DNA from: Niabella sp.
GTDB taxonomy: Bacteria > Bacteroidota > Bacteroidia > Chitinophagales > Chitinophagaceae
Assembly (NCBI GenBank): GCA_017744715.1
Contig: JAGIAT010000023.1
Coordinates: 1-49,110, forward strand
Length of the DNA stretch: 49,110 nt
Reading direction: 5' to 3'
The translations under genes were made by a program, and so were the position numbers. Below, piece after piece: positions 26,448-35,735 of this stretch (its first letter is position 1; each line of letters begins with the position of its first letter). The notes beneath the pieces are model-generated. The model saw only the letters and a list, made by a program, of their open reading frames with translations. It was not told the DNA's origin and ran no database searches.

Positions 26448-27701
26448 ATGTTGTTAAAGGAACAAAAATATTACAAGTGGATCGTGGTAGCCTTGTTGTG
26501 GGTAGTGGCCCTGCTCAATTATCTAGACCGGCAGATGCTTTCCACCATGCGGCCTTCCATGCAGATCGATATTGCAGAGTTGCAGAGCGCGGCCAATTTC
26601 GGACACCTGATGGCGGTCTTTCTCTGGATCTATGGTTTGATGTCGCCGGTATCCGGCATTATTGCCGACCGGTTGAACCGGAAATGGCTCATCGCCGGAA
26701 GCTTATTTGTATGGTCTGCCGTTACCTTGCTGATGGGGGTGGCTACTTCCTTTAACCAGTTATATGGTTTGCGTGCAGTAATGGGCATCAGCGAGGCCTT
26801 GTATATACCGGCAGCTTTATCGCTGATTGCAGATTATCATTCTTCAAAGACAAGGTCGCTGGCTGTAGGTATACATATGATCGGATTGTATGCGGGACAG
26901 GCCTTTGGAGGATTTGGCGCCACGGTTGCGCAGGCCTACTCGTGGCAGGCCACCTTTCATGCTTTTGGTATTGCCGGAATCATTTATGCGGTAGTACTGA
27001 TCCTGTTTTTAAAGGAGCACCGGCCGGCCGAACCACATTCGCCGCTGAACAAAAAGGCTGGTCCGCCGGTATCCATAACCTTTAAAACATTGTTCTCAAA
27101 TCTTTCTTTTTGGATTCTTTTGTTATATTTTACGGTGCCCAGTATCCCCGGCTGGGCTGTTAAGAACTGGCTGCCTACTCTTTTTTCCGGCCATCTGGGA
27201 ATGGAAATGGGCACAGCCGGCCCGCTGGCTACCGTTACTATTGCGGTATCATCACTGGTGGGTGTTGTGGCGGGCGGGTTGCTGTCGGACCGGTGGGTAC
27301 AGAAAAACCTGAAGGGGCGTGTTTATACCAGCGCCCTGGGCATACTGCTTACCATTCCGGCACTGTTGCTGCTGGGGTATGGGCAAACGTTATTACCACT
27401 TACCGGTGCGGCATTTTGCTTTGGTTTGGGTTTTGGTATGTTTGATGCCAATAATATGCCCATCCTCTGCCAGCTGGTGGCACCCAAATACCGGGCCACT
27501 GCTTATGGTCTTATGAACATGACCAGCGTTCTGTTAGGGGCGTGGATTACGGATGTTTTAGGCAGATCTGTGGATGCAGGCCACCTGCGCCGCGATTTTG
27601 CCCTGCTGTCCGTTATTGTTTTGCTGGCGTTGATCCTGCAAATGGTATTGCTGAATCCCAAAACGGTTGACTATAAAGAAGAAACCGGGCCGGGCCAGTA
27701 A
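26448..27701 (+). CDS. nanT: MFS transporter, probable sialic-acid permease
   Basis: This 417-residue inner-membrane protein has about 12 hydrophobic helices. The N-terminal LNYLDRQMLSTMRPSMQ and the loop 2-3 motif GIIADRLNRKW (major facilitator motif A) place it in the anion:cation/sugar-acid symporter branch, which carries hexuronates, sialate and related acids. It is the last gene of the sialic-acid operon, 22 bp after nanM. Use of an MFS carrier, as in E. coli and Bacteroides fragilis, rather than a TRAP or SSS system, fits the other genes here. Confidence 0.85.
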   Translation: MLLKEQKYYKWIVVALLWVVALLNYLDRQMLSTMRPSMQIDIAELQSAANFGHLMAVFLWIYGLMSPVSGIIADRLNRKWLIAGSLFVWSAVTLLMGVATSFNQLYGLRAVMGISEALYIPAALSLIADYHSSKTRSLAVGIHMIGLYAGQAFGGFGATVAQAYSWQATFHAFGIAGIIYAVVLILFLKEHRPAEPHSPLNKKAGPPVSITFKTLFSNLSFWILLLYFTVPSIPGWAVKNWLPTLFSGHLGMEMGTAGPLATVTIAVSSLVGVVAGGLLSDRWVQKNLKGRVYTSALGILLTIPALLLLGYGQTLLPLTGAAFCFGLGFGMFDANNMPILCQLVAPKYRATAYGLMNMTSVLLGAWITDVLGRSVDAGHLRRDFALLSVIVLLALILQMVLLNPKTVDYKEETGPGQ

Positions 27702-27805
27702 CCATATGCAGTTGTTATCCCTGCGATCATGCGGGCGTGAATACCGTAAAATAAAATGAACGGCTGCGTAAGTATATGCATTATTTTTAGTGTCTGTATA
27801 CAGGC

Positions 27806-28399
27806 ATGCAAGCAACAACCATTCATTTACTGTTCCGGCAGATTAGTGAGGGGCAAAAAAATGCCTTTAACCAGCTGTTCTACCGCTATTATGAGCAGAT
27901 GGTGCGGTTTGCCCTGCAATATGTAAAACAACCGGAGCCTGCGGAGGAACTGGTATCTTCTGTCTTTGTTAACATCTGGCAAAAGCGCGCCCGGCTTAAT
28001 GAGGTGCGCACGCCGGAGGTCTATCTTTTTGTATCTGTAAAAAACGCTGCGCTCAACTACCTGCGGCAATCAGCAAAATTGCGCACCTCCGTTCATGTTC
28101 CGGAACAGACCGGTGAGCACACCGGCAGTGCTGCAGATACGGAATACAGGGAACTGGAAACGATTGTGCATGCAGCTGTGGAGCGTTTACCCGCACAGCG
28201 GCAGCTGATTTTTAAACTGATCAGGGAAGAAGGATTAAAAGCCAGGGAAGTGGCGGCCATCCTTTCGGTTTCTGTAAGAACCGTTGAAAACCAGCTTTAC
28301 AAGGCGGTTAAGAGCCTCGCTGCTGCCATCAGCGATTACCTGGGCTATCATCCGAAGGAACAGCGGGTAACCGGAAAAACGCTGTTATTATTTTTTTGA
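27806..28399 (+). CDS. ECF-type RNA polymerase sigma factor
   Basis: This 197-residue sigma-70-like protein of the Bacteroidota FecI-like group has region 2 at about 15-60 (NAFNQLFYRYYEQMVRFALQ, then EELVSSVFVNIWQKR) and region 4 at about 130-175 (LPAQRQLIFKLIREEG, then VAAILSVSVRTVENQLYKAV). It would be held by the FecR-like anti-sigma factor encoded 55 bp downstream and would direct transcription of the TonB receptor and perhaps of the following gluconate genes. It begins a new unit 104 bp after nanT. I found no exact TAnnTTTG in front of it. Confidence 0.93.
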   Translation: MQATTIHLLFRQISEGQKNAFNQLFYRYYEQMVRFALQYVKQPEPAEELVSSVFVNIWQKRARLNEVRTPEVYLFVSVKNAALNYLRQSAKLRTSVHVPEQTGEHTGSAADTEYRELETIVHAAVERLPAQRQLIFKLIREEGLKAREVAAILSVSVRTVENQLYKAVKSLAAAISDYLGYHPKEQRVTGKTLLLFF

Positions 28400-28454
28400 G
28401 CGGGGTGAGTATGCCGGGTGTTTTTTTTGTCTTTATAAAAGCAGCATTAATAAT

Positions 28455-29453
28455 ATGAACAGGGAACATTTTTTAGCCTTGTTGTCAAAGAAGATGAGAA
28501 ATGAACTGTCACCGGAGGAACAACAGGTGTTTGAACGTTGCGTGGCTGAAAACAAGGAGTACGGGCAACTGAATGAAGCGATCGGAGTGACAGCGGATCA
28601 AACAAGGGCTTCGCTGCCCAACCTGGAGGCACGGCTTTCGGCGATCTGGCAACGCATAGAAACGGATGAATCAGGGCCGGTGCAGGTAAAGAGAACAGCC
28701 TTGCGGTGGACAGCGCTGTTAAAAACAGCAGCGGTGTTATTATTGATTGCAGGCGCAGTTGTATGGATACGCGCTTATAATAAAACAACAAAAGAAGAAC
28801 GGATGCTGACACTTCAGACAACGGATGAAAAATTATACACAACGCTCCCGGATGGCACACAGGTAACGCTGAACAACCATTCGACCCTGGAATACAATAC
28901 GGAGTTCGGGGAAGAAAAACGCAAGATCGTATTGCAAGGTGAAGCGTTTTTTGATGTGACCGAAAATAAAAACGTTCCCCTGCAGGTATTGGCCGGTCCG
29001 CTTGTGGTGGAAGTAAAAGGAACCTCCTTCAATGTAACGGCTTATAAGAACCATCCGGAAGTAAAAGTGGTCTTGCTGCGCGGATCTGTGGAAGTGTCCC
29101 GTAGAGGTGATCGTACGGATAAGGTATTGCTAAAGCCCAATCAATGGTTGCTGGCACCCAACACAGCAGGGGGCGTAATGCAGTTTCACATCGATTCGGT
29201 GGATGAGCAATGGATACAGCATATGCACTGGACGGAAGATTCCCTGGTATTCCGGAAAGAACAACTGCAGCATATTGCTGTAAAACTGGAGAAAAAATAT
29301 GGCGTTACCATAGAAATTAAAACGGAGGCATTAAAGGAGAAACGGTTCAGCGGGATGTTTGTGAATGAAAGTCTGACAGAAGGGCTCGAAGCGCTGAAGA
29401 TGGCATATCCGTTCCAATATAAGATCGAGGGAAAAAGGGTAACGATCCGGTAA
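28455..29453 (+). CDS. FecR-family anti-sigma factor
   Basis: This 332-residue single-pass membrane protein has an N-terminal cytoplasmic sigma-binding region (1-85), one helix (about 88-105, ALLKTAAVLLLIAGAVVW), the periplasmic FecR domain (about 120-215; LPDGTQVTLN, GEAFFDV, VKGTSFNV) and a C-terminal DUF4974-type domain (about 255-332) that contacts the receptor's signalling domain. It passes the occupancy of the outer-membrane receptor to the ECF sigma factor. It is 55 bp after the sigma gene and 56 bp before the receptor gene, the usual order. Confidence 0.95.
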   Translation: MNREHFLALLSKKMRNELSPEEQQVFERCVAENKEYGQLNEAIGVTADQTRASLPNLEARLSAIWQRIETDESGPVQVKRTALRWTALLKTAAVLLLIAGAVVWIRAYNKTTKEERMLTLQTTDEKLYTTLPDGTQVTLNNHSTLEYNTEFGEEKRKIVLQGEAFFDVTENKNVPLQVLAGPLVVEVKGTSFNVTAYKNHPEVKVVLLRGSVEVSRRGDRTDKVLLKPNQWLLAPNTAGGVMQFHIDSVDEQWIQHMHWTEDSLVFRKEQLQHIAVKLEKKYGVTIEIKTEALKEKRFSGMFVNESLTEGLEALKMAYPFQYKIEGKRVTIR

Positions 29454-29509
29454 AAGGACCGGGCTGTAACAATTTTTTAAAGCGGGCGTATAATGTACAA
29501 GTAAACGTC

Positions 29510-32161
29510 ATGAAGGTGGTAAGGAGGGTAGTAATTATTTTTTTAATGATTGTGTGGGCCGTATGTGCACAGGCGCAGTCCCGCAGGGTTTCCGTTACCG
29601 CCTTGCATCAGCCGCTTAAAACGGTGCTGGACCGGCTTCAGCAATTGAGTGGTTATACGATCATCTACAGCGATGAGGTGGTACAGGACTCAATGATCAC
29701 TTCTGTAAATGCCCGGCGGGAGCCCGTATCCGTAATCTTAAACCGGATGTTGCCACCCCTGGGATTGTTTTATAAAAGCCGTACCGGGCAGCTGATTGTG
29801 ATCGGCAGTGTCAGCCTCCGGGATCAGCTGCCGGCGGGGCAGCCGGCACGCGAACTGGAAGGATGGGTAATGGGCACCGATCAGAAACCGGTACCCTACG
29901 CATCGGTGACGTTGACGGATCAGGGACATACCTTGTCGGGTACGGCAGGGGAAGATGATGGCCGGTTCCGGATCCTGCATGGGTTTGAACCGGGAAAGAC
30001 CTACGGTTTGCAGGCATCTTCAGTTGGCTATAAAGCAAGGCTTTTTACGTTTGTGTTTTCGGATACATTAAAGCTGGCTCCGCTGGTGCTGGAGAAGGAG
30101 AAAGGTACAATGAATGTGGTGACTGTTGCAGCTTCCCGGCCGCTGGTTGAAAGAAGGGCAGACCGTTTTATTGTAAATGTAGAAGGAACACCGTTGGCCG
30201 ATGGCAACAATGCGCTGGAGGTACTGCAAAAAGCACCGGGGATCTGGGTGGATCCGGACGGAACGATCAAAATTCAGGGAAACGGATCGGTTACCGTGAT
30301 GATCAATGATGTGGTACAGCGTATGTCCGGTTCCGACTTGGCCGAATACCTCCGCACCATCCGGTCTGAGAATATCAAAAAGATCGAAGTTATTGCCAAT
30401 CCCCCGGCCGAATATGAGGCTTCCGGTACCGGGGGAATGATCCATATCATTTTGAAAAAAGCCAGGGATGAAGGGTTTACCGGTCAGCTTACCGCGGTAT
30501 ATAAGCAGCAGAAGGGGAAGCCGTATTGGTCTCCCGGTATTTCAGCACAATACAAGATCAAACGGTTTTACTTTTTTGGTAACGGCTCTTTGTCTAAAGA
30601 AGCACAGGTGTACTATGCGCGTACCATCAATATCTATAAGGATAACAGCAGTTATGATGGGATCACCGACCGGGTCAATAAAAACCGGCAGTCTGCTTAT
30701 CAGGGCGGCGTGGTGTATGATATTTCTGACAAGCAATCCCTGAGCTTCCAGGGCGGTACCACCGGAACAGATCTTTTACGCAACTTTAAAACAGGCATTA
30801 CGTTAAAGGATGGGGGCGGTGCAATGGTTACCGGAAACTCGGTTACCGATTGGCGGCGTACGCCCCGCCTGGTAACCGGTACGCTCAACTACAGTTATAA
30901 ACTGGATACCCTCGGTTCCGTATTTAAGATCCTCGGTGATTATGTAAAGGGAAGAAAGACAGAAGCGATGCAGGTGGCTTCGGTGTATACAGACCCGCTG
31001 CGGGATACACTTTACCGCAACAGCTATCCCAGCAATACGGCCATCTACAGCGGTCAGGCAGATTACGTATACTATATCACCAAGGTTACCCGGTTGCAGG
31101 CCGGGTTAAAATACGTAGCAACCCAGCGGGATAATACCACTACGGCCGAACAAATGGTAAGTGATGCCTGGGTGATTAACAAAGATGCCAGCAACCAGTT
31201 TATTTATGATGAAAACCTGCTGATGGGCTATGCTGCCATGGAAACTTCCATAAAACAAACCAGCTTTAAGCTGGGACTGCGGGCGGAAGAAACATCGATG
31301 AAAGGCAATAACGTTACCTCCGCGCAGGAGTTTACGCGTAGGTACCTGAACCTGTTCCCCTCGGTATTTTTATTGCAGCAGCTCAATGATAAAGCCGTTC
31401 CGGCCTCCCTGTCGTTCAGCTATAGCCGGAGGATCCGCCGGCCGCAGTTCGGAGATTTGAATCCCTTCCGGTTACGCATCGGTGACTATTCCGTTATGGT
31501 GGGCAATCCCGATCTGTTGCCGGAATATTCGGATAATTACAGGCTGGGCTATAATTTCTGGAAAGGCTATACCATAACCCTGCAATACCAGCGTACCAAT
31601 AACATCATTGCAGAGTTTGCCAATCCCCAGGAAAATGGGGTGATCGAATACCAGACGCGGAACTTTAAATACCGGACGGCCTATGGCGCTTCGCTATATG
31701 CGCCGGTAAAGATCACAAAATGGTGGACGGCAAATGTGTATAGCGGGGTTTTTCATATGGCGTATGTGATCAATGAATTCCAGTTTGCACAAACGGCCCT
31801 TCAATTCAACACCTTTCACACCTTTACATTAAAAAACAATTTCGATGCCACGCTCGCTACCATTTACAACTCGCCTTATGTGGCAGGGAATACGCGGAAC
31901 GCAACAATGTTTATTACAGATTGCTCATTTGGGAAAAAGTTTTTTGATAACAAACTCCGGGTACGGCTAAACCTTACCGATGTGTTCAATACGTTCCGGG
32001 AACGCACATTAACCACTTACAACGGCGTTAAGATCGACTTCTATCAAAAACGTCCGACCCGGACGATCGGTGTTTCGGTAAACTACCTGCTGAATGCCGG
32101 TAAAAAGATCAAGGACAAGAAAGTAGAACAAAGCGCGGAAGAAGAAAAAAACCGGATATAA
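29510..32161 (+). CDS. TonB-dependent outer membrane receptor with STN signalling domain
   Basis: This 883-residue protein has a signal peptide (ends near CAQAQ), a secretin/TonB N-terminal (STN) short domain at about 28-80 (ALHQPLKTVLDRLQQLSGY) that touches the FecR protein, and a carboxypeptidase-regulatory-like domain (about 117-200). A plug follows (about 205-310; GNNALEVLQKAPGIWVDPDG), then a barrel of the outer-membrane-beta-barrel family rather than the SusC type. No SusD partner is present, so the cargo is probably small or is bound directly. It is 23 bp upstream of gluconokinase. The C-terminus is charged and ends NRI rather than in an aromatic residue, which is slightly unusual. Confidence 0.9.
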   Translation: MKVVRRVVIIFLMIVWAVCAQAQSRRVSVTALHQPLKTVLDRLQQLSGYTIIYSDEVVQDSMITSVNARREPVSVILNRMLPPLGLFYKSRTGQLIVIGSVSLRDQLPAGQPARELEGWVMGTDQKPVPYASVTLTDQGHTLSGTAGEDDGRFRILHGFEPGKTYGLQASSVGYKARLFTFVFSDTLKLAPLVLEKEKGTMNVVTVAASRPLVERRADRFIVNVEGTPLADGNNALEVLQKAPGIWVDPDGTIKIQGNGSVTVMINDVVQRMSGSDLAEYLRTIRSENIKKIEVIANPPAEYEASGTGGMIHIILKKARDEGFTGQLTAVYKQQKGKPYWSPGISAQYKIKRFYFFGNGSLSKEAQVYYARTINIYKDNSSYDGITDRVNKNRQSAYQGGVVYDISDKQSLSFQGGTTGTDLLRNFKTGITLKDGGGAMVTGNSVTDWRRTPRLVTGTLNYSYKLDTLGSVFKILGDYVKGRKTEAMQVASVYTDPLRDTLYRNSYPSNTAIYSGQADYVYYITKVTRLQAGLKYVATQRDNTTTAEQMVSDAWVINKDASNQFIYDENLLMGYAAMETSIKQTSFKLGLRAEETSMKGNNVTSAQEFTRRYLNLFPSVFLLQQLNDKAVPASLSFSYSRRIRRPQFGDLNPFRLRIGDYSVMVGNPDLLPEYSDNYRLGYNFWKGYTITLQYQRTNNIIAEFANPQENGVIEYQTRNFKYRTAYGASLYAPVKITKWWTANVYSGVFHMAYVINEFQFAQTALQFNTFHTFTLKNNFDATLATIYNSPYVAGNTRNATMFITDCSFGKKFFDNKLRVRLNLTDVFNTFRERTLTTYNGVKIDFYQKRPTRTIGVSVNYLLNAGKKIKDKKVEQSAEEEKNRI

Positions 32162-32184
32162 TTTTATTGACCGTAAATTGGGGC

Positions 32185-32709
32185 ATGTTTCATACAAAGG
32201 GAAGAAGCATCATTGTTATGGGTGTATCCGGTAGCGGCAAAACCACTGTTGGCAAGGCTTTGGCCGGTGAACTGGGTTGGCGCTTTACAGACGGGGACGA
32301 CCTGCATCCGCCCGCCAATATATCAAAGATGCATTCCGGGATACCTTTAACGGATGCCGATCGCTGGGGATGGCTGCAACGCATCAACCGGGAAATGCAA
32401 ACGCTGAATGCCGCCGGTATTTCGGTAGTAGTGGCCTGTTCGGCACTTAAGGAAAGATACCGGGATGTATTGCGGCAAAATAGTGTGTCCGTTTTATTTC
32501 TTTACCTGAAAGGCAATTTTGACCAGGTGGATACCTTACTGGAAAACCGGAAAGGACATTTTATGCCGGCGGGATTATTGCAAAGCCAGTTTGAAGCGCT
32601 GGAGGAGCCCACGGAAGCCGAGGCCGATTGTGCTACAATTTTGATAACCAGTCTTCCGGAGGAGCTGGAACAAATCCGTGTTTTATTAGGGTTGCGCGGA
32701 TTTTGCTGA
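32185..32709 (+). CDS. gntK: Gluconokinase
   Basis: This 174-residue cytoplasmic kinase phosphorylates D-gluconate with ATP to 6-phosphogluconate, which enters the pentose-phosphate or Entner-Doudoroff route. The P-loop is GVSGSGKTT near residue 13, followed by the family-typical DGDDLHPPANISKMHSG and LTDADRWGWL. ATG 32185 is chosen; an upstream TTG at 32167 would add six residues and is less likely. It lies 23 bp after the receptor gene and 49 bp before the gluconate permease, so all three seem to be co-transcribed. Confidence 0.94.
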   Translation: MFHTKGRSIIVMGVSGSGKTTVGKALAGELGWRFTDGDDLHPPANISKMHSGIPLTDADRWGWLQRINREMQTLNAAGISVVVACSALKERYRDVLRQNSVSVLFLYLKGNFDQVDTLLENRKGHFMPAGLLQSQFEALEEPTEAEADCATILITSLPEELEQIRVLLGLRGFC

Positions 32710-32758
32710 TCTATGGTGTATTCGCACAATAACTGTATTTTCGGGAGAAATACTTGCC

Positions 32759-34078
32759 ATGGCCCTGTTGATCCTGATGCTTGGAATTGTATTGCTGTTG
32801 CTGCTGATCACCGTTGTAAAGCTCAATGCATTTATCTCGTTAACGGTGGTGACCCTCTTTATCGCTTTGGGGAACGGCATGGCTCCGCCGCAGGTGATTA
32901 CGGCCATCAGTAAAGGCATCGGAGACACGCTTGGTTCCCTCATTCTTGTTTTAGGCATGGGTGTATTGCTGGGTGCCTTGCTTACCGAAACCGGGGCTAC
33001 GCAACAGATCTGTAACGGGCTGATGCGCGTGTTTGGCCCGGCACGGGCAAAGGTGGCACTGGCCGTTACCGGTTTTGCGGTGGGATTGGCGTTGTTTTAT
33101 AATGCGGGTTTTATTGTGCTGATCCCGCTGGTTTTTGTGGTAGCCCGGCAAACAGGTTTGCCACTGGCATATCTTGCCATTGCGATGGCTGCCCCGTTGT
33201 CCATTACACATGGCTTTCTGCCGCCGCATCCGGGACCCACAGCTATCGCCGTCTTGTTTAAAGCCGATATGGGCAAAACCCTCCTGTATGGATTGTGTAT
33301 TGCCGTGCCGACCCTGGTGCTGGCCGGTATATTCTTCCCGGAACGCATCCGGAAGATAACAGCCGCCCCGCCGCCCGGTATCTTTGGCAGTGAAGGAACG
33401 GTAACTTCAGCCCTGCCCGGTTTTGGTATCAGTTTATTTACCGCATTGATACCGGTACTACTAATGGCGGCCTCTGCAATAGCGGCTGCATTTGAAAAAC
33501 AGCAGACCGGCACATTTGTCCGGGTGCTCCAATTTACGGGCGATCCGGGAATGGCCATGCTGATCGCCGTTATCTGTGCATTGTTCTTTTTAGGAGTCTT
33601 TCGCGGTGTTTCCATCAAATTGCTGATGGACCGAACCAGTGGATCCCTAAATGCCATTGCCACCATTGTGCTGGTAATTGCGGCGGGTGGAGCGTTAAAG
33701 GAAGTGCTCATTCAGAGTAAGACGGCAGATGCCATCACGCTCTTTTTTCTGAAAACCTCCCTGGCTCCCTTATTCCTGGGATGGCTGGTGGCCACCCTTA
33801 TCCGCATTGCGGTTGGGTCTGCCACGGTAGCCGCACTTACTGCAGCAGGAATTGTGCAGCCGCTCATTGCCTCAATGCATGTAAAACCCGAGCTGATGGT
33901 ACTGGCCATCGGAGCCGGAAGCCTGATGTGTTCGCATGTAAATGATACAGGCTTCTGGATGTTTAAAGAATACCTGGGGCTAAGCGTTGGAGATACATTT
34001 AAAACCTGGACGATGATGGAGTCCATTATCGGCATCGCCGGTCTGGTTGGTGTGCTGCTGCTCAACCTGCTGGTATGA
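32759..34078 (+). CDS. gntP: GntP-family gluconate:H+ symporter
   Basis: This 439-residue inner-membrane permease has 12 or so helices and the GntP signature region (GFAVGLALFYNAGFIVLIPL; HGFLPPHPGPTAIA). The C-terminus carries the conserved AIGAGSLMCSHVNDTGFWMF. It brings gluconate, or a related aldonate or hydroxy acid, into the cell for the kinase encoded upstream. The two genes form a complete gluconate entry route. It is the last gene of the sigma-FecR-receptor-gntK-gntP group. Confidence 0.94.
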   Translation: MALLILMLGIVLLLLLITVVKLNAFISLTVVTLFIALGNGMAPPQVITAISKGIGDTLGSLILVLGMGVLLGALLTETGATQQICNGLMRVFGPARAKVALAVTGFAVGLALFYNAGFIVLIPLVFVVARQTGLPLAYLAIAMAAPLSITHGFLPPHPGPTAIAVLFKADMGKTLLYGLCIAVPTLVLAGIFFPERIRKITAAPPPGIFGSEGTVTSALPGFGISLFTALIPVLLMAASAIAAAFEKQQTGTFVRVLQFTGDPGMAMLIAVICALFFLGVFRGVSIKLLMDRTSGSLNAIATIVLVIAAGGALKEVLIQSKTADAITLFFLKTSLAPLFLGWLVATLIRIAVGSATVAALTAAGIVQPLIASMHVKPELMVLAIGAGSLMCSHVNDTGFWMFKEYLGLSVGDTFKTWTMMESIIGIAGLVGVLLLNLLV

Positions 34079-34183
34079 GTAACCGGCTGGCTAAAGCATA
34101 AATGGATTTGTTTTTTTAAATGGCAAGATCTGCATATTTTTTACCAGGAATACGGGATAGCTTTGCCGTGCAAAAGAAAACAT

Positions 34184-35002
34184 ATGATCGGCGAAGTGTT
34201 GGTATACATTAATAATCACCTGGATGATAAAATAACGCTGGAGCAGTTAGCAGAAGTGATGGGGTATTCGCCCTTTTATTTGCATAAAAAACTAAGTGCT
34301 GAACTGGGCATTAGCCTGGGAAAGTATATTCAAAACCAGCGGATGCATGCAGCAGCGTATTTCCTGGCAATGACGGCGCTGCCGCTGAACGATATCCGGT
34401 GCCTGGTAGGCTTTGAAGACAACAGCGCTTTCGGCAGGGCGTTCCGGAAACAGTACCAGGCATCGCCGCTCCAATACCGGAAATCACAAATGCTCCAGCA
34501 GGCGTTTCCGCTGCGGACCTCCCGGTATATTTCAACAAACGGAAGCATCAGCCGGGAACGGCCGCAGACCGCCCGGGTATTTGCATCGAGGGGGGATTAT
34601 TTTTCCGGCAGTGTTTATGCTGTTTGGAGGGAAGTGCATACCTACATTCAGTCGATTGATAAAACACCGGAGGATTTCGACCATTATGCCATCCTGCATG
34701 AGTGCCCGCATGTAACCGGGAGCCGGTACTGCCGTTATGATGCGGCCATTGTACCCAAAGGATTTAAACTACCGGCGGATCCCTATCTGCAAACCGAAAT
34801 TTTAAACGGAACATATATCCAATTCAACTTTTGCAGTAACGTACAGGATTATGCCGCCGTTAGTGCTGAGGTAAATACAGCACTGGCGGGGCGCACGGAT
34901 GTGCGGCATCGCCATGGGGTATCCTATTTCAAATTTAACGCCATGCCGGATGCGGATAACCCGGATCACTTACTCATTCACTGGTACCTTCCCATAGCGT
35001 AA
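34184..35002 (+). CDS. AraC-family regulator with GyrI-like effector domain
   Basis: This 272-residue regulator has two N-terminal HTH motifs (about 8-100; ITLEQLAEVMGYSPFYLHKK, then ALPLNDIRCLVGFEDNSAFG and RKQYQASPLQYRKS). The C-terminal GyrI-like/SOUL-type ligand-binding domain (about 120-270) ends in HWYLPIA. This Rob/SoxS-like arrangement senses hydrophobic drugs or stress compounds. ATG 34184 is preferred to a TTG at 34163. It precedes a membrane protein gene by 15 bp and probably forms a two-gene operon with it. Its target is unknown. Confidence 0.88.
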   Translation: MIGEVLVYINNHLDDKITLEQLAEVMGYSPFYLHKKLSAELGISLGKYIQNQRMHAAAYFLAMTALPLNDIRCLVGFEDNSAFGRAFRKQYQASPLQYRKSQMLQQAFPLRTSRYISTNGSISRERPQTARVFASRGDYFSGSVYAVWREVHTYIQSIDKTPEDFDHYAILHECPHVTGSRYCRYDAAIVPKGFKLPADPYLQTEILNGTYIQFNFCSNVQDYAAVSAEVNTALAGRTDVRHRHGVSYFKFNAMPDADNPDHLLIHWYLPIA

Positions 35003-35017
35003 TCACCAAATACATAT

Positions 35018-35674
35018 ATGAAAAAAAGAATCGTGGCATCCCTATGCTGTTTAGGGATCGGAGGGCTTGTTTTTGCCTTCGGAGATCTGCTGATTGATCA
35101 GGAGAACGTAATTTTTAAAGCGGACCAGGAACCGGAAAAGTTTGCCGCACTAACTACATCCGCTGCTTATTTGTGGTGGGCCGGGCGCGGATTCCTGGGT
35201 GTGTTCCTGGAAATGATCGGAACGGTTGGATTGTACCTGTACCTGCAAAAAACAAAGGCCGAAAAATGGGCATTTACAGGATGGTTATTTACGCTCGTGC
35301 ACCAACTGCTGGGCATGGGGGTGTTTGCCATCGCTTATTTCCTCTTTCCGGCAGCCGGACATTTATACCTGGATGGAGCAACACAGGCCATGTCCTTCGT
35401 AACCATGAAAGGCGCATTGGGTGTATTCTTTGGCGTGTCGCTCGCAAGCACGCTTGTCGGTCTTACCTGTATGGCAATCGCCGTACAAAAAAGCAAGGTG
35501 CTTCCCGCATTTTCCGGCTGGATGGCATTGCTGGGTTTTGCGCTGATACCGGTACCCGGCGTAGTGATCCAGTTTTTAGCCAACTTCACCTGGTCTGCCG
35601 CTTATTTCTGGATGGCATATCACTGTTATGTAACGCTGAAAAGTTGCGATAACCGGTTGGGTTTACCCGGGTAA
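35018..35674 (+). CDS. Hypothetical six-helix membrane protein
   Basis: This 218-residue very hydrophobic protein has six predicted helices at about 4-24, 51-76, 83-109, 130-156, 165-190 and 193-207. The loop after helix 1 is acidic (DQENVIFKADQEPEKF). It has no known transporter or enzyme motif that I can name; it looks like one of the small domain-of-unknown-function integral membrane families common in Bacteroidota. It lies 15 bp after the AraC-type regulator gene and is likely controlled with it. Confidence 0.75.
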   Translation: MKKRIVASLCCLGIGGLVFAFGDLLIDQENVIFKADQEPEKFAALTTSAAYLWWAGRGFLGVFLEMIGTVGLYLYLQKTKAEKWAFTGWLFTLVHQLLGMGVFAIAYFLFPAAGHLYLDGATQAMSFVTMKGALGVFFGVSLASTLVGLTCMAIAVQKSKVLPAFSGWMALLGFALIPVPGVVIQFLANFTWSAAYFWMAYHCYVTLKSCDNRLGLPG

Positions 35675-35735
35675 GGAGCAGGTAGACCGTTTATCGTCAA
35701 TGCATCCGGAACGGCGCAATTTGTTCCAAAACGAG

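Noticed and set aside
27715..27740. Terminator after nanT
   Set aside because: CCTGC and GCGGG could pair over only 5 bp, with a wobble, and no T-run follows.
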